Shown one piece after another: positions 9,247 through 17,594 of a stretch of 64,000 bases of DNA. The stretch is taken from NCBI RefSeq assembly GCF_016597725.1, contig NZ_VCGY01000004.1:330804-394803 (forward strand). The letters run 5' to 3'. The notes under the pieces are model-generated. The model worked only from the letters and a program-made list of their open reading frames with translations. It had not been told where the DNA came from and made no database searches. The position numbers were made by a program, and so were the translations under genes. How positions within the stretch are numbered: position 1 is the first letter of the stretch; every line of letters starts with the position of its first letter. Origin of the DNA: Marinobacter sp. 1-4A. Lineage in GTDB: Bacteria > Pseudomonadota > Gammaproteobacteria > Pseudomonadales > Oleiphilaceae.

Positions 9247-10008
9247 ATGAATTTTTACGGTGTTAAAGCCATCTACAACTTTGAAATGTCTCGCATGCGG
9301 CGCACTCTGATGCAAAGTGTGCTTTCGCCAGTCATCTCCACGTGTCTATATTTTGTGGTATTTGGCTCGGCCATCGGTTCGCGCATGGGCGATATCGACA
9401 ACATCGCATACGGTGCCTATATAATTCCCGGCTTGGTCATGCTGTCGCTGCTGATGCAAAGCATCTCCAACGCCTCGTTTGGCATCTACATGCCGAAGTT
9501 CTCCGGTACCATCTACGAAGTGCTTTCTGCGCCTGTCTCTTACGTTGAAGTAGTGCTGGGCTATGTGGGTGCCGCAGCCACCAAATCCGTCATATTAGGT
9601 TTGATCATTCTCGCCACTGCACGCCTGTTTGTGGACTACAGCATATTGCATCCCTTCTGGATGTTCTCATTTCTGGTGCTTACTGCCGTCACCTTCAGTT
9701 TGTTCGGCTTTATCATCGGCATCTGGGCCGATGGTTTCGAAAAGCTGCAAATTGTTCCCATGATGATCGTGACCCCGCTGACGTTTCTTGGCGGCACCTT
9801 CTATTCCATCGATATGCTCCCGGAGATCTGGCAAACCATCAGTCTTTTTAACCCGGTGGTTTACCTGATCAGCGGATTTAGATGGGCCTTCTATGGCGTA
9901 TCTGATGTGCATATAGGCATAAGCGTAGGAATGACTCTTCTCTTCCTCGGCGCTTGTATGGCAGGCATCTGGTGGATCTTCAAAACCGGTTACCGGCTGC
10001 GTAGCTGA
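9247..10008 (+). CDS. ABC-2 type exporter, permease (YadH-like)
   Basis: Inner-membrane permease of 253 residues with about six transmembrane helices and the ABC-2 signature region ([43 protein letters not shown]). Length and gene order match E. coli yadGH, whose substrate is not established. It partners the ATPase encoded immediately upstream. Its stop codon overlaps the start of the DUF192 gene by one base, so the three genes are translated together. Confidence 0.85.
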   Translation: MNFYGVKAIYNFEMSRMRRTLMQSVLSPVISTCLYFVVFGSAIGSRMGDIDNIAYGAYIIPGLVMLSLLMQSISNASFGIYMPKFSGTIYEVLSAPVSYVEVVLGYVGAAATKSVILGLIILATARLFVDYSILHPFWMFSFLVLTAVTFSLFGFIIGIWADGFEKLQIVPMMIVTPLTFLGGTFYSIDMLPEIWQTISLFNPVVYLISGFRWAFYGVSDVHIGISVGMTLLFLGACMAGIWWIFKTGYRLRS

Positions 10009-10502
10009 TGCGAAACTCACGCACTGCACTAAGCCTTGCGGCCATGCTAGCAGGCTGCTCCGGCTCCGGGGCGGTTGAACCGTCTGCCAAACTGCCGGTT
10101 CATACCGGATGCTTTGTGGCGGACTCGAATACTGTACACGTTCGGCTGGAACTTGCGGTCGCCCCAAAAGAACGCCAAAAAGGACTCATGGGCAGGGAAT
10201 CTCTGGCTGCCAACTCGGGCATGCTGTTTCAATACCAAAAGCAGCGGGGGCCGGATTACAGCTTCTGGATGTACCAAACACTCATCCCGTTGGATATCGC
10301 GTACCTTGATGAGCAAGGCATTATTGGCAACATTCGGCAGATGGAGCCTTGCGAATCTACCAATGGCGCCCGATGCCCCAGCTACCCTGCCGAAGTCGAG
10401 TTTGTATCGGCCGTAGAAATGAACATGGGCTTTTTCAAGGCCAACGGCATTGGCATTGGAGACCGTCTAAAGCTAGGAGAAAACAACTGTACTAACCGCT
10501 AG
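10008..10502 (+). CDS. DUF192 family lipoprotein
   Basis: Protein of 164 residues with a lipoprotein signal: a short hydrophobic stretch and lipobox LAGC at about residues 13-16. The mature part has the DUF192 landmarks: RQKGLMGRESLAANSGMLF, then FWMYQTLIPLDIAYLDEQG, then AEVEFVSAVEMNMGFFKANGI close to the C-terminus. The molecular function of DUF192 is not established. Two Cys residues (CESTNGARC) sit in a loop and may form a disulfide in the periplasm. It overlaps the upstream permease gene by one base, which makes a functional link to the exporter possible. Confidence 0.78.
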   Translation: MRNSRTALSLAAMLAGCSGSGAVEPSAKLPVHTGCFVADSNTVHVRLELAVAPKERQKGLMGRESLAANSGMLFQYQKQRGPDYSFWMYQTLIPLDIAYLDEQGIIGNIRQMEPCESTNGARCPSYPAEVEFVSAVEMNMGFFKANGIGIGDRLKLGENNCTNR

Positions 10503-11284
10503 CTGTCCTTCCATTCCGGCTTGCGCTTATCCAAAAACGCACAGATGCCTTCCTGCGCATCGTGCGCCCGTAGATTTTCAGCCATAACCTTGGCCGTATA
10601 GTCGTAAGCACCTGCCAACGGCATTTCCAGTTGCTTATAGAAAGCGCCCTTACCTATTTTTAAGGTGTGCCCAGACTTCTCCGCAATGGTGCGAGCCATG
10701 CCGTACACAGTTTCATCCAACAGCGATTCATCAACAACGCGGTTTACCAACCCAATCTGTTCTGCACGAGCAGCACTGATCATCTCGCCTGTAAGCAGCA
10801 TCTCCATGGCATGCTTACGGGACACGTTGCGAGACAAAGCGACCATAGGCGTTGAACAGAACAGCCCAATATTCACGCCTGGCGTTGCGAAGCGCGCAGA
10901 GTCCGCTGCCACAGCAAGATCACAGCTGGCCACCAACTGACAGCCTGCAGCCGTTGCAACACCCGCCACACGCGCAATCACCGGCTTTGGGAGGTAAACG
11001 ACCAACTGCATCACTTCACTGCACCGTTTAAATAACGCCAGCTGAAACTCGTTGCTATTCAGTTGATCGCGAATCTCCTTGAGATCATGCCCGGCACAGA
11101 ACACCTTACCCGCCGAAGCAATGATCACAACCCGACTAGCATCATCTGCCGCACTATCCGATAACGCCTCAGCCAAAGCATCAAGCATTGCCATCGACAG
11201 GCTGTTGCGCTTGTTCGGCTGGTTAAGGGTAAGCGTGGTAATGCCGTTGCTATCCGTACTTCGAGTAACTAGATCGGCCATCAT
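10499..11284 (-). CDS. Enoyl-CoA hydratase/isomerase family protein
   Basis: Crotonase-fold protein of 261 residues, probably hydrating or isomerising an acyl-CoA in fatty-acid or related catabolism. Crotonase landmarks are ITTLTLNQPNKRNSLSMAMLDAL, the first oxyanion-hole segment AGKVFCAGHDLKE, and the second one VAGVATAAGCQLVASCDL. The usual second catalytic Glu region instead reads ARFATPGVNIGLFCSTPMVAL, as in ECHDC3-like proteins, so it may not be a classical hydratase. A GAGG ribosome site precedes two consecutive ATGs. It overlaps the DUF192 gene by four bases tail to tail. Confidence 0.82.
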   Translation of the reverse strand: MMADLVTRSTDSNGITTLTLNQPNKRNSLSMAMLDALAEALSDSAADDASRVVIIASAGKVFCAGHDLKEIRDQLNSNEFQLALFKRCSEVMQLVVYLPKPVIARVAGVATAAGCQLVASCDLAVAADSARFATPGVNIGLFCSTPMVALSRNVSRKHAMEMLLTGEMISAARAEQIGLVNRVVDESLLDETVYGMARTIAEKSGHTLKIGKGAFYKQLEMPLAGAYDYTAKVMAENLRAHDAQEGICAFLDKRKPEWKDS

Positions 11285-11456
11285 TAACTACCTCATAAAC
11301 CCGGGAACTAGAAATGCATTTAAGCAGTCAGTATCAGGCAGGACGCCTAGACTGTCGAAGCGACTTTTGTAGAACATCACCTTAGCGGTTGTTTTAGCAG
11401 CGCGTTGCCCATAGGGTCTGTATATAAGACAGCAAGCCGATTCATAGGAGAAGGGA

Positions 11457-11600
11457 ATGCTCAACTCCAACATACTGAAGGCGATTGTGGCCATAGCGAT
11501 CATTGCAGGCGGAATTTACGTCATTATTCTTGATGAGCCTGCGACGCCAACCGGTGATATCAACAGCATTCAGCCACTGCCAGAGCAGGATGAGCCTTGA
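11457..11600 (+). CDS. Small single-span membrane protein (47 aa)
   Basis: This is a short gene with a good ribosome site (AGGAGAAGGGA just before ATG 11457) and a TATA-like element (TATATAAG, near 11421) upstream. The product has one hydrophobic helix (about residues 6-25, ILKAIVAIAIIAGGIYVIIL) followed by an acidic, proline-rich tail ending PLPEQDEP. Such N-in single-span small proteins are common in Marinobacter-like genomes but the function is unknown. It stands alone, between the divergent enoyl-CoA hydratase gene and the convergent YrhK-domain gene. Confidence 0.5.
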   Translation: MLNSNILKAIVAIAIIAGGIYVIILDEPATPTGDINSIQPLPEQDEP

Positions 11601-11628
11601 TTTTGGGGATGTGATGAGGTTTTGGTTC

Positions 11629-11904
11629 CTAGCTCTCCCAATTGCTAGCTGGTATCCGCTTTACATGAATATGGCTAACCAGCCGAATGGTGGGTCGTAC
11701 CAAAAATTGGAAGCTACCAATGATGAAAAGCCAAACAGCCGCTTTTTCGTACTCCGGGTACAGGAATAGGATACTGCCCACTAGAAACCAGATAGCAATA
11801 AAGAAGTCATTAGCGATGCTAATCACCTCATAGCGCCGGCGAATGATTAACTCTTCATGCCCAAGCTTCAAAGTCAGCGGTTTGTCTATACGGTCTTGAA
11901 CCAT
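11629..11904 (-). CDS. YrhK-domain membrane protein
   Basis: Protein of 91 residues. A charged N-terminal section (KLGHEELIIRRRYEVISIANDFFIAIWFLVGS) leads into two closely spaced hydrophobic helices (about residues 33-48 and 54-68) separated by LYPEYEKAA. This layout and the RRYE...ND..A.WF..GS..F pattern match the YrhK domain (PF14145 as I recall), whose function is not known. The ATG is at 11904, with a plausible purine-rich ribosome site (TGAGGGGG) upstream. Confidence 0.65.
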   Translation of the reverse strand: MVQDRIDKPLTLKLGHEELIIRRRYEVISIANDFFIAIWFLVGSILFLYPEYEKAAVWLFIIGSFQFLVRPTIRLVSHIHVKRIPASNWES

Positions 11905-11929
11905 GGCACCCCCTCATTAAGGTAATTCA

Positions 11930-11989
11930 GCTCTCCTCAATCACAACGCCGTCAGCATACTGTAAGACAGGCACGGTACCCTTCGGGCT
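11930..11989 (-). pseudogene. 60-bp relic of a second glutathione S-transferase gene
   Basis: On the minus strand this stretch encodes SPKGTVPVLQ followed by a DGVVIEES segment, then a stop. It aligns base for base with 14098-14157 inside the intact GST gene, with about 8 mismatches in 60. Homology ends abruptly on both sides. It therefore looks like the last fragment of a GST paralogue, or of a duplication, that has otherwise been deleted. It lies 39 bp from the end of the glycine-zipper gene and marks a breakpoint of the patchwork region. Confidence 0.7.
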
Positions 11990-12027
11990 AAAAGAGAGGA
12001 GGGAATTACCCGGGCATAATTACAAAG

Positions 12028-13065
12028 TCACATCGTGCGAAGAAATTTTATGTATTCGCTTTCCTCTCTACCAGTCCAGCCACCGTCAAGGATATCAATA
12101 AGTAAGTTCCTCAAGCCTAGATTTTGCCGTAATGCTTGATAGGTAGCGCCCCTTGATTTTTGAACTTTCTTTAAGTAACGAACAGCTACGTCATCTGCAT
12201 CCGTTGAATATTTATCCCACAGCTGTACGAAAACACTTTTTACCTTAGAGAGTTCAAAACGAGCTTCGGTATAGAGCGCTGCAGCCATTTTTTCTTCATC
12301 AACACCGAAAACAGAAGTAAATCTGGGTACAAAACGCTTAGCGAACTCCCCGTCAGGGCCAGCCATCTCCACATACACCTGATCTGCCATTATAGCGCCA
12401 AGGATTCCGCCTATAATGACTCCGGCTCCTATACCAATAGGCCCACCAAACCAAACGCCGGCAGCGGCACCACCAGCAGCACCTCCGCCAAAGCCGCCTC
12501 CAATGTTGGCAAGCTCACGCCCTGCCTGCTTCGCTTTGTTATCAGAACTTGCAATATTATAGGTTGCAAAGCATGCGGTCAGAACCCACAGACCCCGTGC
12601 TGTCTTACCCAGAGAGCGCGCCGCATTATTGACCGCTTTGTTTGGCGCACCGGACTGTTCCACTATCTTTAAATAAACGCTACTGCGCTCGGCCTCGGAC
12701 AGCTCTTCAAAGGGTCTCGAATGTAGTTGCTTTGCGTATTTTTTGATTAACTCGTCGAGTCCCAGTCCCTGCGCTTTTTTAGCCTTGGCAAAGGCCCTAC
12801 CGATGTCAGACGAGTTCTGCCTTGAGAACTCAAGAATCTCGTTCCGCATTTGTTGGGCAGCCCTGGCAGCTTGGTTTGCTGACAACTCACCTTTCATGTA
12901 GGAACGTCGTATACCGTCGGACATGATCCGAGTCATCTTCAGGTACTCGCCTCGAGTACGAGAATCCCTGATAAATCGATAGGAAAAATTGACCGCCTGA
13001 ACCTCCAGTTGTCTGATAGCCTCTTCTGCCGCCGGATCGGTCGCATGCTTGGATATATCGGTCAT
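12028..13065 (-). CDS. Glycine-zipper membrane-active protein, candidate toxin or effector
   Basis: Protein of 345 residues without a signal peptide. The N-terminal 170 residues are charged and helical and include KAKKAQGLGLDELIKKYAKQL and EAERSSVYLKIVEQSG (about 94-139). I recall this block from proteobacterial proteins that also carry a glycine-rich membrane segment. Residues about 188-226 form a glycine zipper (GGGFGGGAAGGAAAG then GIGAGVIIGGILGA), able to insert in a membrane. The charged C-terminus (about 235-345) has no recognised domain. It is translationally coupled (ATGA overlap) to the smaller upstream gene, as toxin-immunity pairs often are. A toxic role is inference; a structural membrane protein is also possible. 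Confidence 0.5.
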   Translation of the reverse strand: MTDISKHATDPAAEEAIRQLEVQAVNFSYRFIRDSRTRGEYLKMTRIMSDGIRRSYMKGELSANQAARAAQQMRNEILEFSRQNSSDIGRAFAKAKKAQGLGLDELIKKYAKQLHSRPFEELSEAERSSVYLKIVEQSGAPNKAVNNAARSLGKTARGLWVLTACFATYNIASSDNKAKQAGRELANIGGGFGGGAAGGAAAGVWFGGPIGIGAGVIIGGILGAIMADQVYVEMAGPDGEFAKRFVPRFTSVFGVDEEKMAAALYTEARFELSKVKSVFVQLWDKYSTDADDVAVRYLKKVQKSRGATYQALRQNLGLRNLLIDILDGGWTGREESEYIKFLRTM

Positions 13066-13532
13066 AAAAACTCCCTTTTCTGTTGAACGGCACTCTCAGA
13101 AGTAGAGTCTACTTGCAAATAGTGTTTCCCAAATATGCCGTTGCTTGATCGAAAACCCTTCTGTATATACCTTGCTGGATTTCTGGTGCCTTCAGGTATC
13201 AGGGTAATTCGAATGGTCTCACCATCGTGTAATGCAATCTTGATGGTGTCACTATTCTCTGCATATACGGCGGTAACAATTCCGGGAGTGTATGGGATAA
13301 CCCTGTGGGTTGTTTCCAAAAGAGAACCGTCTTCATCAATAAGTGAGACGTGGAATCCTTCCTCGAACGGACAGTCATCTGTTGTAACTACAAGAAATCG
13401 GCCGCTGTCGATACAGAACGCCTTTTCTAGAACAATGCCGCGAATCCGGGCAATGCGTTGCCCTTGCTTGTTAATAAGGGACGACTCGGTATCTGATAAG
13501 GGGGAAATAGAGAAATGCGCATATTCTTCCAT
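13062..13532 (-). CDS. Small protein coupled to the glycine-zipper gene, candidate immunity partner
   Basis: About 156 residues from the start MEEYAHFSISPL at 13532, chosen because AGGAGA lies about 12 bases upstream; the frame is open to 13652 but that extension reads poorly. The product is soluble and rich in beta strands (GRFLVVTTDDCPFEEGFHVSLIDEDG, then TIKIALHDGETIRITLIPEG). I recognise no family. Its stop overlaps the start of the glycine-zipper gene by four bases. If that gene encodes a toxin, this would be the natural immunity or adaptor protein, though immunity genes more often follow the toxin. Confidence 0.45.
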   Translation of the reverse strand: MEEYAHFSISPLSDTESSLINKQGQRIARIRGIVLEKAFCIDSGRFLVVTTDDCPFEEGFHVSLIDEDGSLLETTHRVIPYTPGIVTAVYAENSDTIKIALHDGETIRITLIPEGTRNPARYIQKGFRSSNGIFGKHYLQVDSTSESAVQQKREFL

Positions 13533-13674
13533 GGGGGCAGCCTGTCTCCTTACAGTAGCACTGGAATTTTTGTCCAACGGACGGCCGAAGTCAACATGGA
13601 GGCAACTGCGCGGCCATATCGAACTAATATCGCCTGATCGTGCTACTGCCACCTAAGTAGGAAAAACCACCGCA

Positions 13675-14301
13675 TCACCCCCCCTCTTGCCATGGCGGAT
13701 ACTTAACCATCGCCTTCAGGAAAAGCGGATGCTCCAACCAGAGTTGCAGCCAGCGTTGTAAGTTCGGATAAGGCAAACTATAAAAAGCATCTCGATCCAC
13801 ATGGGCGAATTGGCGGACAAAAGGCATGATGCCTATATCTGCTATGGTTGGCTGATGTCCGAGCAGAAACGGGTTTTCAGTCAGCAATCGCTCCAAAATC
13901 TGCAAAAAAGCTTCACCCCGTTGCCGATATTCCATCTGGCTCATGTCGGGGTGACGATCAGAGTATTTATAGCGATCCAGCCAGTGCTTAAACTCGTTAT
14001 CGTTCTGCTCGATCAAGGCCTTGGCTTGATCCAAAACCGCTGCATCCAACAGCCCTTGCGGATCATGCTGCTCCAGAGCCCAAATCATAATATCCCGGCT
14101 CTCCTCAATCACAACGCCATCCGTAAGCTGTAAAACAGGCACTGTGCCCTTCGGGCTGATGGCGAGCATTTGAGCTGGTTTATCTTTCAGGACAATCTCG
14201 CGCAGTTCCACTTGCAGCTCGGCAAACAAGAGCCCGAGGCGGGCACGCATGGCGTAGGGGCAGCGGCGGAAAGAGTAGAGGTGGTTAAGAGAGGTGGTCA
14301 T
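13675..14301 (-). CDS. Glutathione S-transferase family protein
   Basis: Protein of 208 residues. The N-terminal thioredoxin-like domain starts LYSFRRCPYAMRARLGL, with a CPYA motif at about residues 14-17, then SPKGTVPVLQLTDGVVIEES, the GST segment that binds the glutathione backbone. The C-terminal helical domain includes TENPFLLGHQPTIADIGIMPFVRQFAHVD. It resembles the beta/omega-like cytosolic GSTs with an N-terminal Cys rather than Tyr or Ser, so it may act as a thiol transferase. A decayed fragment of a paralogue lies at 11930-11989. Confidence 0.8.
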   Translation of the reverse strand: MTTSLNHLYSFRRCPYAMRARLGLLFAELQVELREIVLKDKPAQMLAISPKGTVPVLQLTDGVVIEESRDIMIWALEQHDPQGLLDAAVLDQAKALIEQNDNEFKHWLDRYKYSDRHPDMSQMEYRQRGEAFLQILERLLTENPFLLGHQPTIADIGIMPFVRQFAHVDRDAFYSLPYPNLQRWLQLWLEHPLFLKAMVKYPPWQEGG

Positions 14302-14358
14302 ATTATCAATAGTGCTCCAAGCCGGGGTCTGGCTTCCCTATATTCAGCCTATACAGTG

Positions 14359-15387
14359 TCATAACGACTTGAGGCCAACTACGTCCCGTAGCTCATTGAC
14401 AACCTTGGTCGAGTCGCCTCTGCCGAGGAAAAACCATGGAGCACGAGTGGCATTTCGTCCGATCAATTTCAGGCTTGCTTTCAACCGCCGGTTATCCTTT
14501 GCCTGCATGAAGCACATCGCAAATATGTTTTCACCCAGAGCCTTTTCTTGGCGGCTAAGAAAATCATTGCCTGCCTCGGTTTTGCAGAAATGACGATAAG
14601 CGTCATTAATCTCTTTCTTGACCGCTTTGTTCTCGAAGTAGGTTGCTCGTTCGGATTTTGGCAGTTGGGTCCAGTATTCAATATGGGCAAATGGGATCAG
14701 TGCATTCACGACCGGGTGGGTTGAGTTCCCGAAGTAGCGGCGCGCCCAAGCAAACATCTCTTCATGCGAGCCAAGCCATTTCTTCGTCAGGGCTGTAACA
14801 ACCGTAAGGCGATAATCAATTAATCCCGGAGCCACCTTTTCACCCCTCTCCGCCCACAGAAGTAAATCGTCTTTTTGACTAAGACCGAGTTGAACCGCCA
14901 TCAACGACGCGTACACAAGTGGAAACTGCGGGTCGCGGTCATGCGCCGTGTATAGCTCTGCGGCCGCTTCAATCAGATACTGCTTAAAGACATCAAACTG
15001 TTGAGCACTGACATCTTCCGCCCGTGCACCCGTCCTCACTTTGAATGCTTCGTCGCATAACTTGTCGCCGTATATGAAGCGAGCCAGCGCGCTGTCGGGG
15101 AAACATTCTGCCAAGCGGCGGGTAAATTCCAAATCTAACCGAAGCAATTCGGTGGCTTCCGCGACAAGGCTCGCACCACCATTCTCAAGGGCGATGATAA
15201 AGCCCTGAGCGTCGCCCTGATCTGCTAGTTCTTGCACTGATATCGCAGCTTCTGAGAGCGGCCTTTCAAATGCCTTTCCCGTTTTGGGTTTCCTGAAACC
15301 GAGGTATAAGTCGCGAAGGATCGACTTAAAAAACCAAACCACCACGACGAGAATCAATAATAAAAATACAATCTGCGGTACTTCCAT
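14359..15387 (-). CDS. Membrane-anchored alpha-helical repeat protein, unknown function
   Basis: Protein of 342 residues with one N-terminal hydrophobic helix (about residues 5-22, QIVFLLLILVVVVWFF) and a cytoplasmic or periplasmic body made almost entirely of helices. Blocks such as AALENGG-like turns, LARFIYGDKLCDEAFKV, PQFPLVYASLMAVQLGLSQKD and EEMFAWARRYFGNSTHPVV suggest degenerate TPR-like repeats. I recognise no named family. It ends 57 bp from the GST start and is followed upstream by a 265-bp gap without a visible gene. Confidence 0.5.
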   Translation of the reverse strand: MEVPQIVFLLLILVVVVWFFKSILRDLYLGFRKPKTGKAFERPLSEAAISVQELADQGDAQGFIIALENGGASLVAEATELLRLDLEFTRRLAECFPDSALARFIYGDKLCDEAFKVRTGARAEDVSAQQFDVFKQYLIEAAAELYTAHDRDPQFPLVYASLMAVQLGLSQKDDLLLWAERGEKVAPGLIDYRLTVVTALTKKWLGSHEEMFAWARRYFGNSTHPVVNALIPFAHIEYWTQLPKSERATYFENKAVKKEINDAYRHFCKTEAGNDFLSRQEKALGENIFAMCFMQAKDNRRLKASLKLIGRNATRAPWFFLGRGDSTKVVNELRDVVGLKSL

Positions 15388-15652
15388 AGCTTTAGACTTC
15401 CCTGTATATGACTTTAAACTAAGCTTTTTTGTCTGTTTTAAGAGGCGACGTCGTGAGTCTTTCCCTTGAGATCAGGTAGTACTATCAGTAAGAGTACGAA
15501 TCTAGACCACTTACCGAATCTAGAAATATCCGCCTAACGGAGCGAGATTTTGGGAATGGCAAGTTGACCAGAATTAAACCAGTATAAGGTTTAGATTAAC
15601 GGCCTACCTCTCCAACGACGGGCGATCAAACCGAGATAGGAGGATAATAAAA
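15388..15652. other. Intergenic stretch with no gene seen
   Basis: I see no convincing coding frame, RNA gene or terminator here. The sequence TCTAGA occurs twice within about 25 bases (near 15502 and 15519) without forming a clear hairpin. The stretch should contain the promoter of the 14359-15387 gene. Confidence 0.4.
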
Positions 15653-16123
15653 CTACTGCATACAGGTGACGCTCAGCTCTTTATTTTCTTTCGCCTGAAT
15701 GGTCACTTGATATCGAGCCTCAGCAGTGATCTCGGCTACTTCATCGCCACTCAGATCATAGTAGGAAACCAAGTTGATCATTTGAGGCAAGCCCTTTTCC
15801 ATCGAAAGCATCTTTGTACGATCTTCCTCGAGTAGCGCGTCACACTCATCGCTAGTAACCTGTATGAATGGCGCCTCATACAAAGCGCTTATGAAAAGCC
15901 TATTTTCTTTGTCGGCTCTAAATTTGGTGTAGATCTCTCTTGGCTCACCCTTGTTTTCTTCATTTTTTGTATCGAAATCTTTCACGGCAATATACAGCAT
16001 ATTCAGGTTGTTGACCAAAAGCTGAAAATGGTTAACCTCGTTCCCTTCAAGCGTATCTGAGATGCTTTTTGCCTGAATTGATGATGCCGAAAAAATCAGA
16101 ACCATAGCGATAAGTGTCTTCAT
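15653..16123 (-). CDS. Exported protein of unknown function
   Basis: About 156 residues from MKTLIAMVLIFSASSIQAKS, a good signal peptide with likely cleavage after IQA. I chose this start because AAAGG precedes it; the open frame runs 50 codons further upstream but only adds residues that hide the signal peptide. The mature protein is helical and charged (NEVNHFQLLVNNLNMLYIAVKDFDTKNEENKGE) with two Cys residues (SDECDALL and the last-but-one position, TCMQ), which may pair in the periplasm. No family recognised. Confidence 0.5.
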   Translation of the reverse strand: MKTLIAMVLIFSASSIQAKSISDTLEGNEVNHFQLLVNNLNMLYIAVKDFDTKNEENKGEPREIYTKFRADKENRLFISALYEAPFIQVTSDECDALLEEDRTKMLSMEKGLPQMINLVSYYDLSGDEVAEITAEARYQVTIQAKENKELSVTCMQ

Positions 16124-16574
16124 AGAAAGCCTTTTAGAATGGGTTATAATTACAGCGTGTAAAGACAGAGCCACTATCCAGAGCGCACTTACCCCGGATA
16201 CAAGTTGGAATAACTCTAGCCCATGGAAGTTCGATTCTGAACGTGGAAAACTCAATTTAACAATGTTTTTCATATCAGAAGGGCCACCTAAGGGCCAGTT
16301 GTTTGGTCTTTACTCTCGGGGTCGATACTGGATTACACGAGGACTACACGGTGGGAGGCAAAACGACCGCAGCGAACGAAAGAATTGACGTCCACATCAA
16401 GCGACTCCTGGCTCGAACGCGTCACGCGCCTCACTCAAGTCTCTGAAGTCACACAAACTGAAATCGACGCACCACCTGACGATACCGCTTATGCATGGGA
16501 GAAACTGAACAGTGAGAATTGCCCGCTATCTTGGAGCTCTGTCAATAACTGTACGAGCAAATATCAGGATTCAA
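16124..16574. other. 450-bp stretch without a supported gene
   Basis: No frame here has a credible start signal. The longest candidate, a TTG-initiated frame from 16385 on the plus strand, overlaps the end of the RES gene and lacks a ribosome site. The region separates the RES operon from the 15653 gene. It should hold that gene's promoter and the end of the RES operon, but I see no clear terminator hairpin. Confidence 0.4.
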
Positions 16575-17594
16575 CTAAGGCTGAGCTTCTACAGAGACTT
16601 TCGAGACATTGTATTCAGCCACTCCTAGGCACTGAGTTATCGTAGGATTGAAGAGCGCTATATTCATACCATCGCTTACGGAACTTCGGTAAACCACTCC
16701 GTCAAAACCACATTTCTTTGCAAATTCACAGAGAAATTGGCTCGGAATATAATCTATCGCCGCAGCCTTCGGAAGCACGGGGCGGGTCAATTCGTCACCT
16801 AAACGCTCTAGAAACATGACGTCCCCTCTCAGGGTCGCAACATCATTTTCATCTTCCAGAATAAACGGTGAAACTGTTTTTTTAGGCCTCCTAAGATCAA
16901 CAAATTTCAATCCTTCGGGAATTAGAAACCTACCTACTGAAATCTTTTCACCAGTGTGTGGCCTGATCTCAGAAATGGCTGTCAAGTCCGTTGAGGCAAG
17001 ATACAGATAAGGTATTCCCGCGGGGTTCGCACGACCGTGCGCGGCTAAAATTTGCGGAGGAGCTCCCATTTCGTCTTCGCTATAAGGTCCAGCTGACTGA
17101 ATTCGAGCTCGATAAAACGGTTCGTCGGCTCTAAGCTCATCAAAAATAAGATGAGGGAAAAGTTCCCTAAGGCGGGCAAGGTCCAAGCCCATTTCGGGAA
17201 AAAAACGGTTTCTATGTTTAAGCTCTTCCCTTAGACCAGCCCAATCCTCTAAGCTATTGGTATGACAACTGGTTGAAGGGGAGAATGGCTTTCTAACGAT
17301 GTCTCCATCATCCAATATCTCCGCGAGGAGCTCTTTGGCATGGGCAATTTCCATTTGAGGTAGCTCGAAGATAGCCCAGTCTTCACGGAGCCACTCGACA
17401 AGGAGTCTTCCTTCCGGATCTGGCGAATAAATACTTAGAAGCAACTCAAAACGCTCTCTCAGGGCAACGGGTTCAACCAGCTGTACATTTTGAGAATTGC
17501 AAAATGAGCACGTACCTTCGACTCTAGATATTGAAGGTATTATCTCTCGCTTAATGTATCGGTCACCGATGCAATTGCCACAACAGAAGCGCAT
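16575..17594 (-). CDS. RES-domain protein with N-terminal zinc ribbon, candidate NAD-degrading toxin
   Basis: Protein of 339 residues. The N-terminus has two CxxC pairs (C5/C8 and C29/C32), likely binding zinc. A helical region follows, resembling HEPN/RES-type N-terminal domains. The RES domain spans about 150-325: FYRAR (R162), GRANPAGIPYLYLA (187-200), AISEIRPH (E209) and GFDGVVYRSSVS (S304/S305), so the Arg, Glu and Ser that name the family are all visible. Small RES toxins break down NAD+; whether this large form does so is inference. Its start overlaps the stop of the sce7725-like gene by one base (TAATG). It ends a three-gene operon. Confidence 0.75.
   Translation of the reverse strand: MRFCCGNCIGDRYIKREIIPSISRVEGTCSFCNSQNVQLVEPVALRERFELLLSIYSPDPEGRLLVEWLREDWAIFELPQMEIAHAKELLAEILDDGDIVRKPFSPSTSCHTNSLEDWAGLREELKHRNRFFPEMGLDLARLRELFPHLIFDELRADEPFYRARIQSAGPYSEDEMGAPPQILAAHGRANPAGIPYLYLASTDLTAISEIRPHTGEKISVGRFLIPEGLKFVDLRRPKKTVSPFILEDENDVATLRGDVMFLERLGDELTRPVLPKAAAIDYIPSQFLCEFAKKCGFDGVVYRSSVSDGMNIALFNPTITQCLGVAEYNVSKVSVEAQP

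Noticed and set aside
11503..11769. 88-codon plus-strand frame
   Set aside because: It overlaps the better-supported 47-residue gene and runs antisense into the YrhK-domain gene.
16385..16645. 86-codon TTG-initiated frame on the plus strand
   Set aside because: It has no ribosome site, a chance-like composition and its end runs antisense into the RES gene. No conserved motif is visible.
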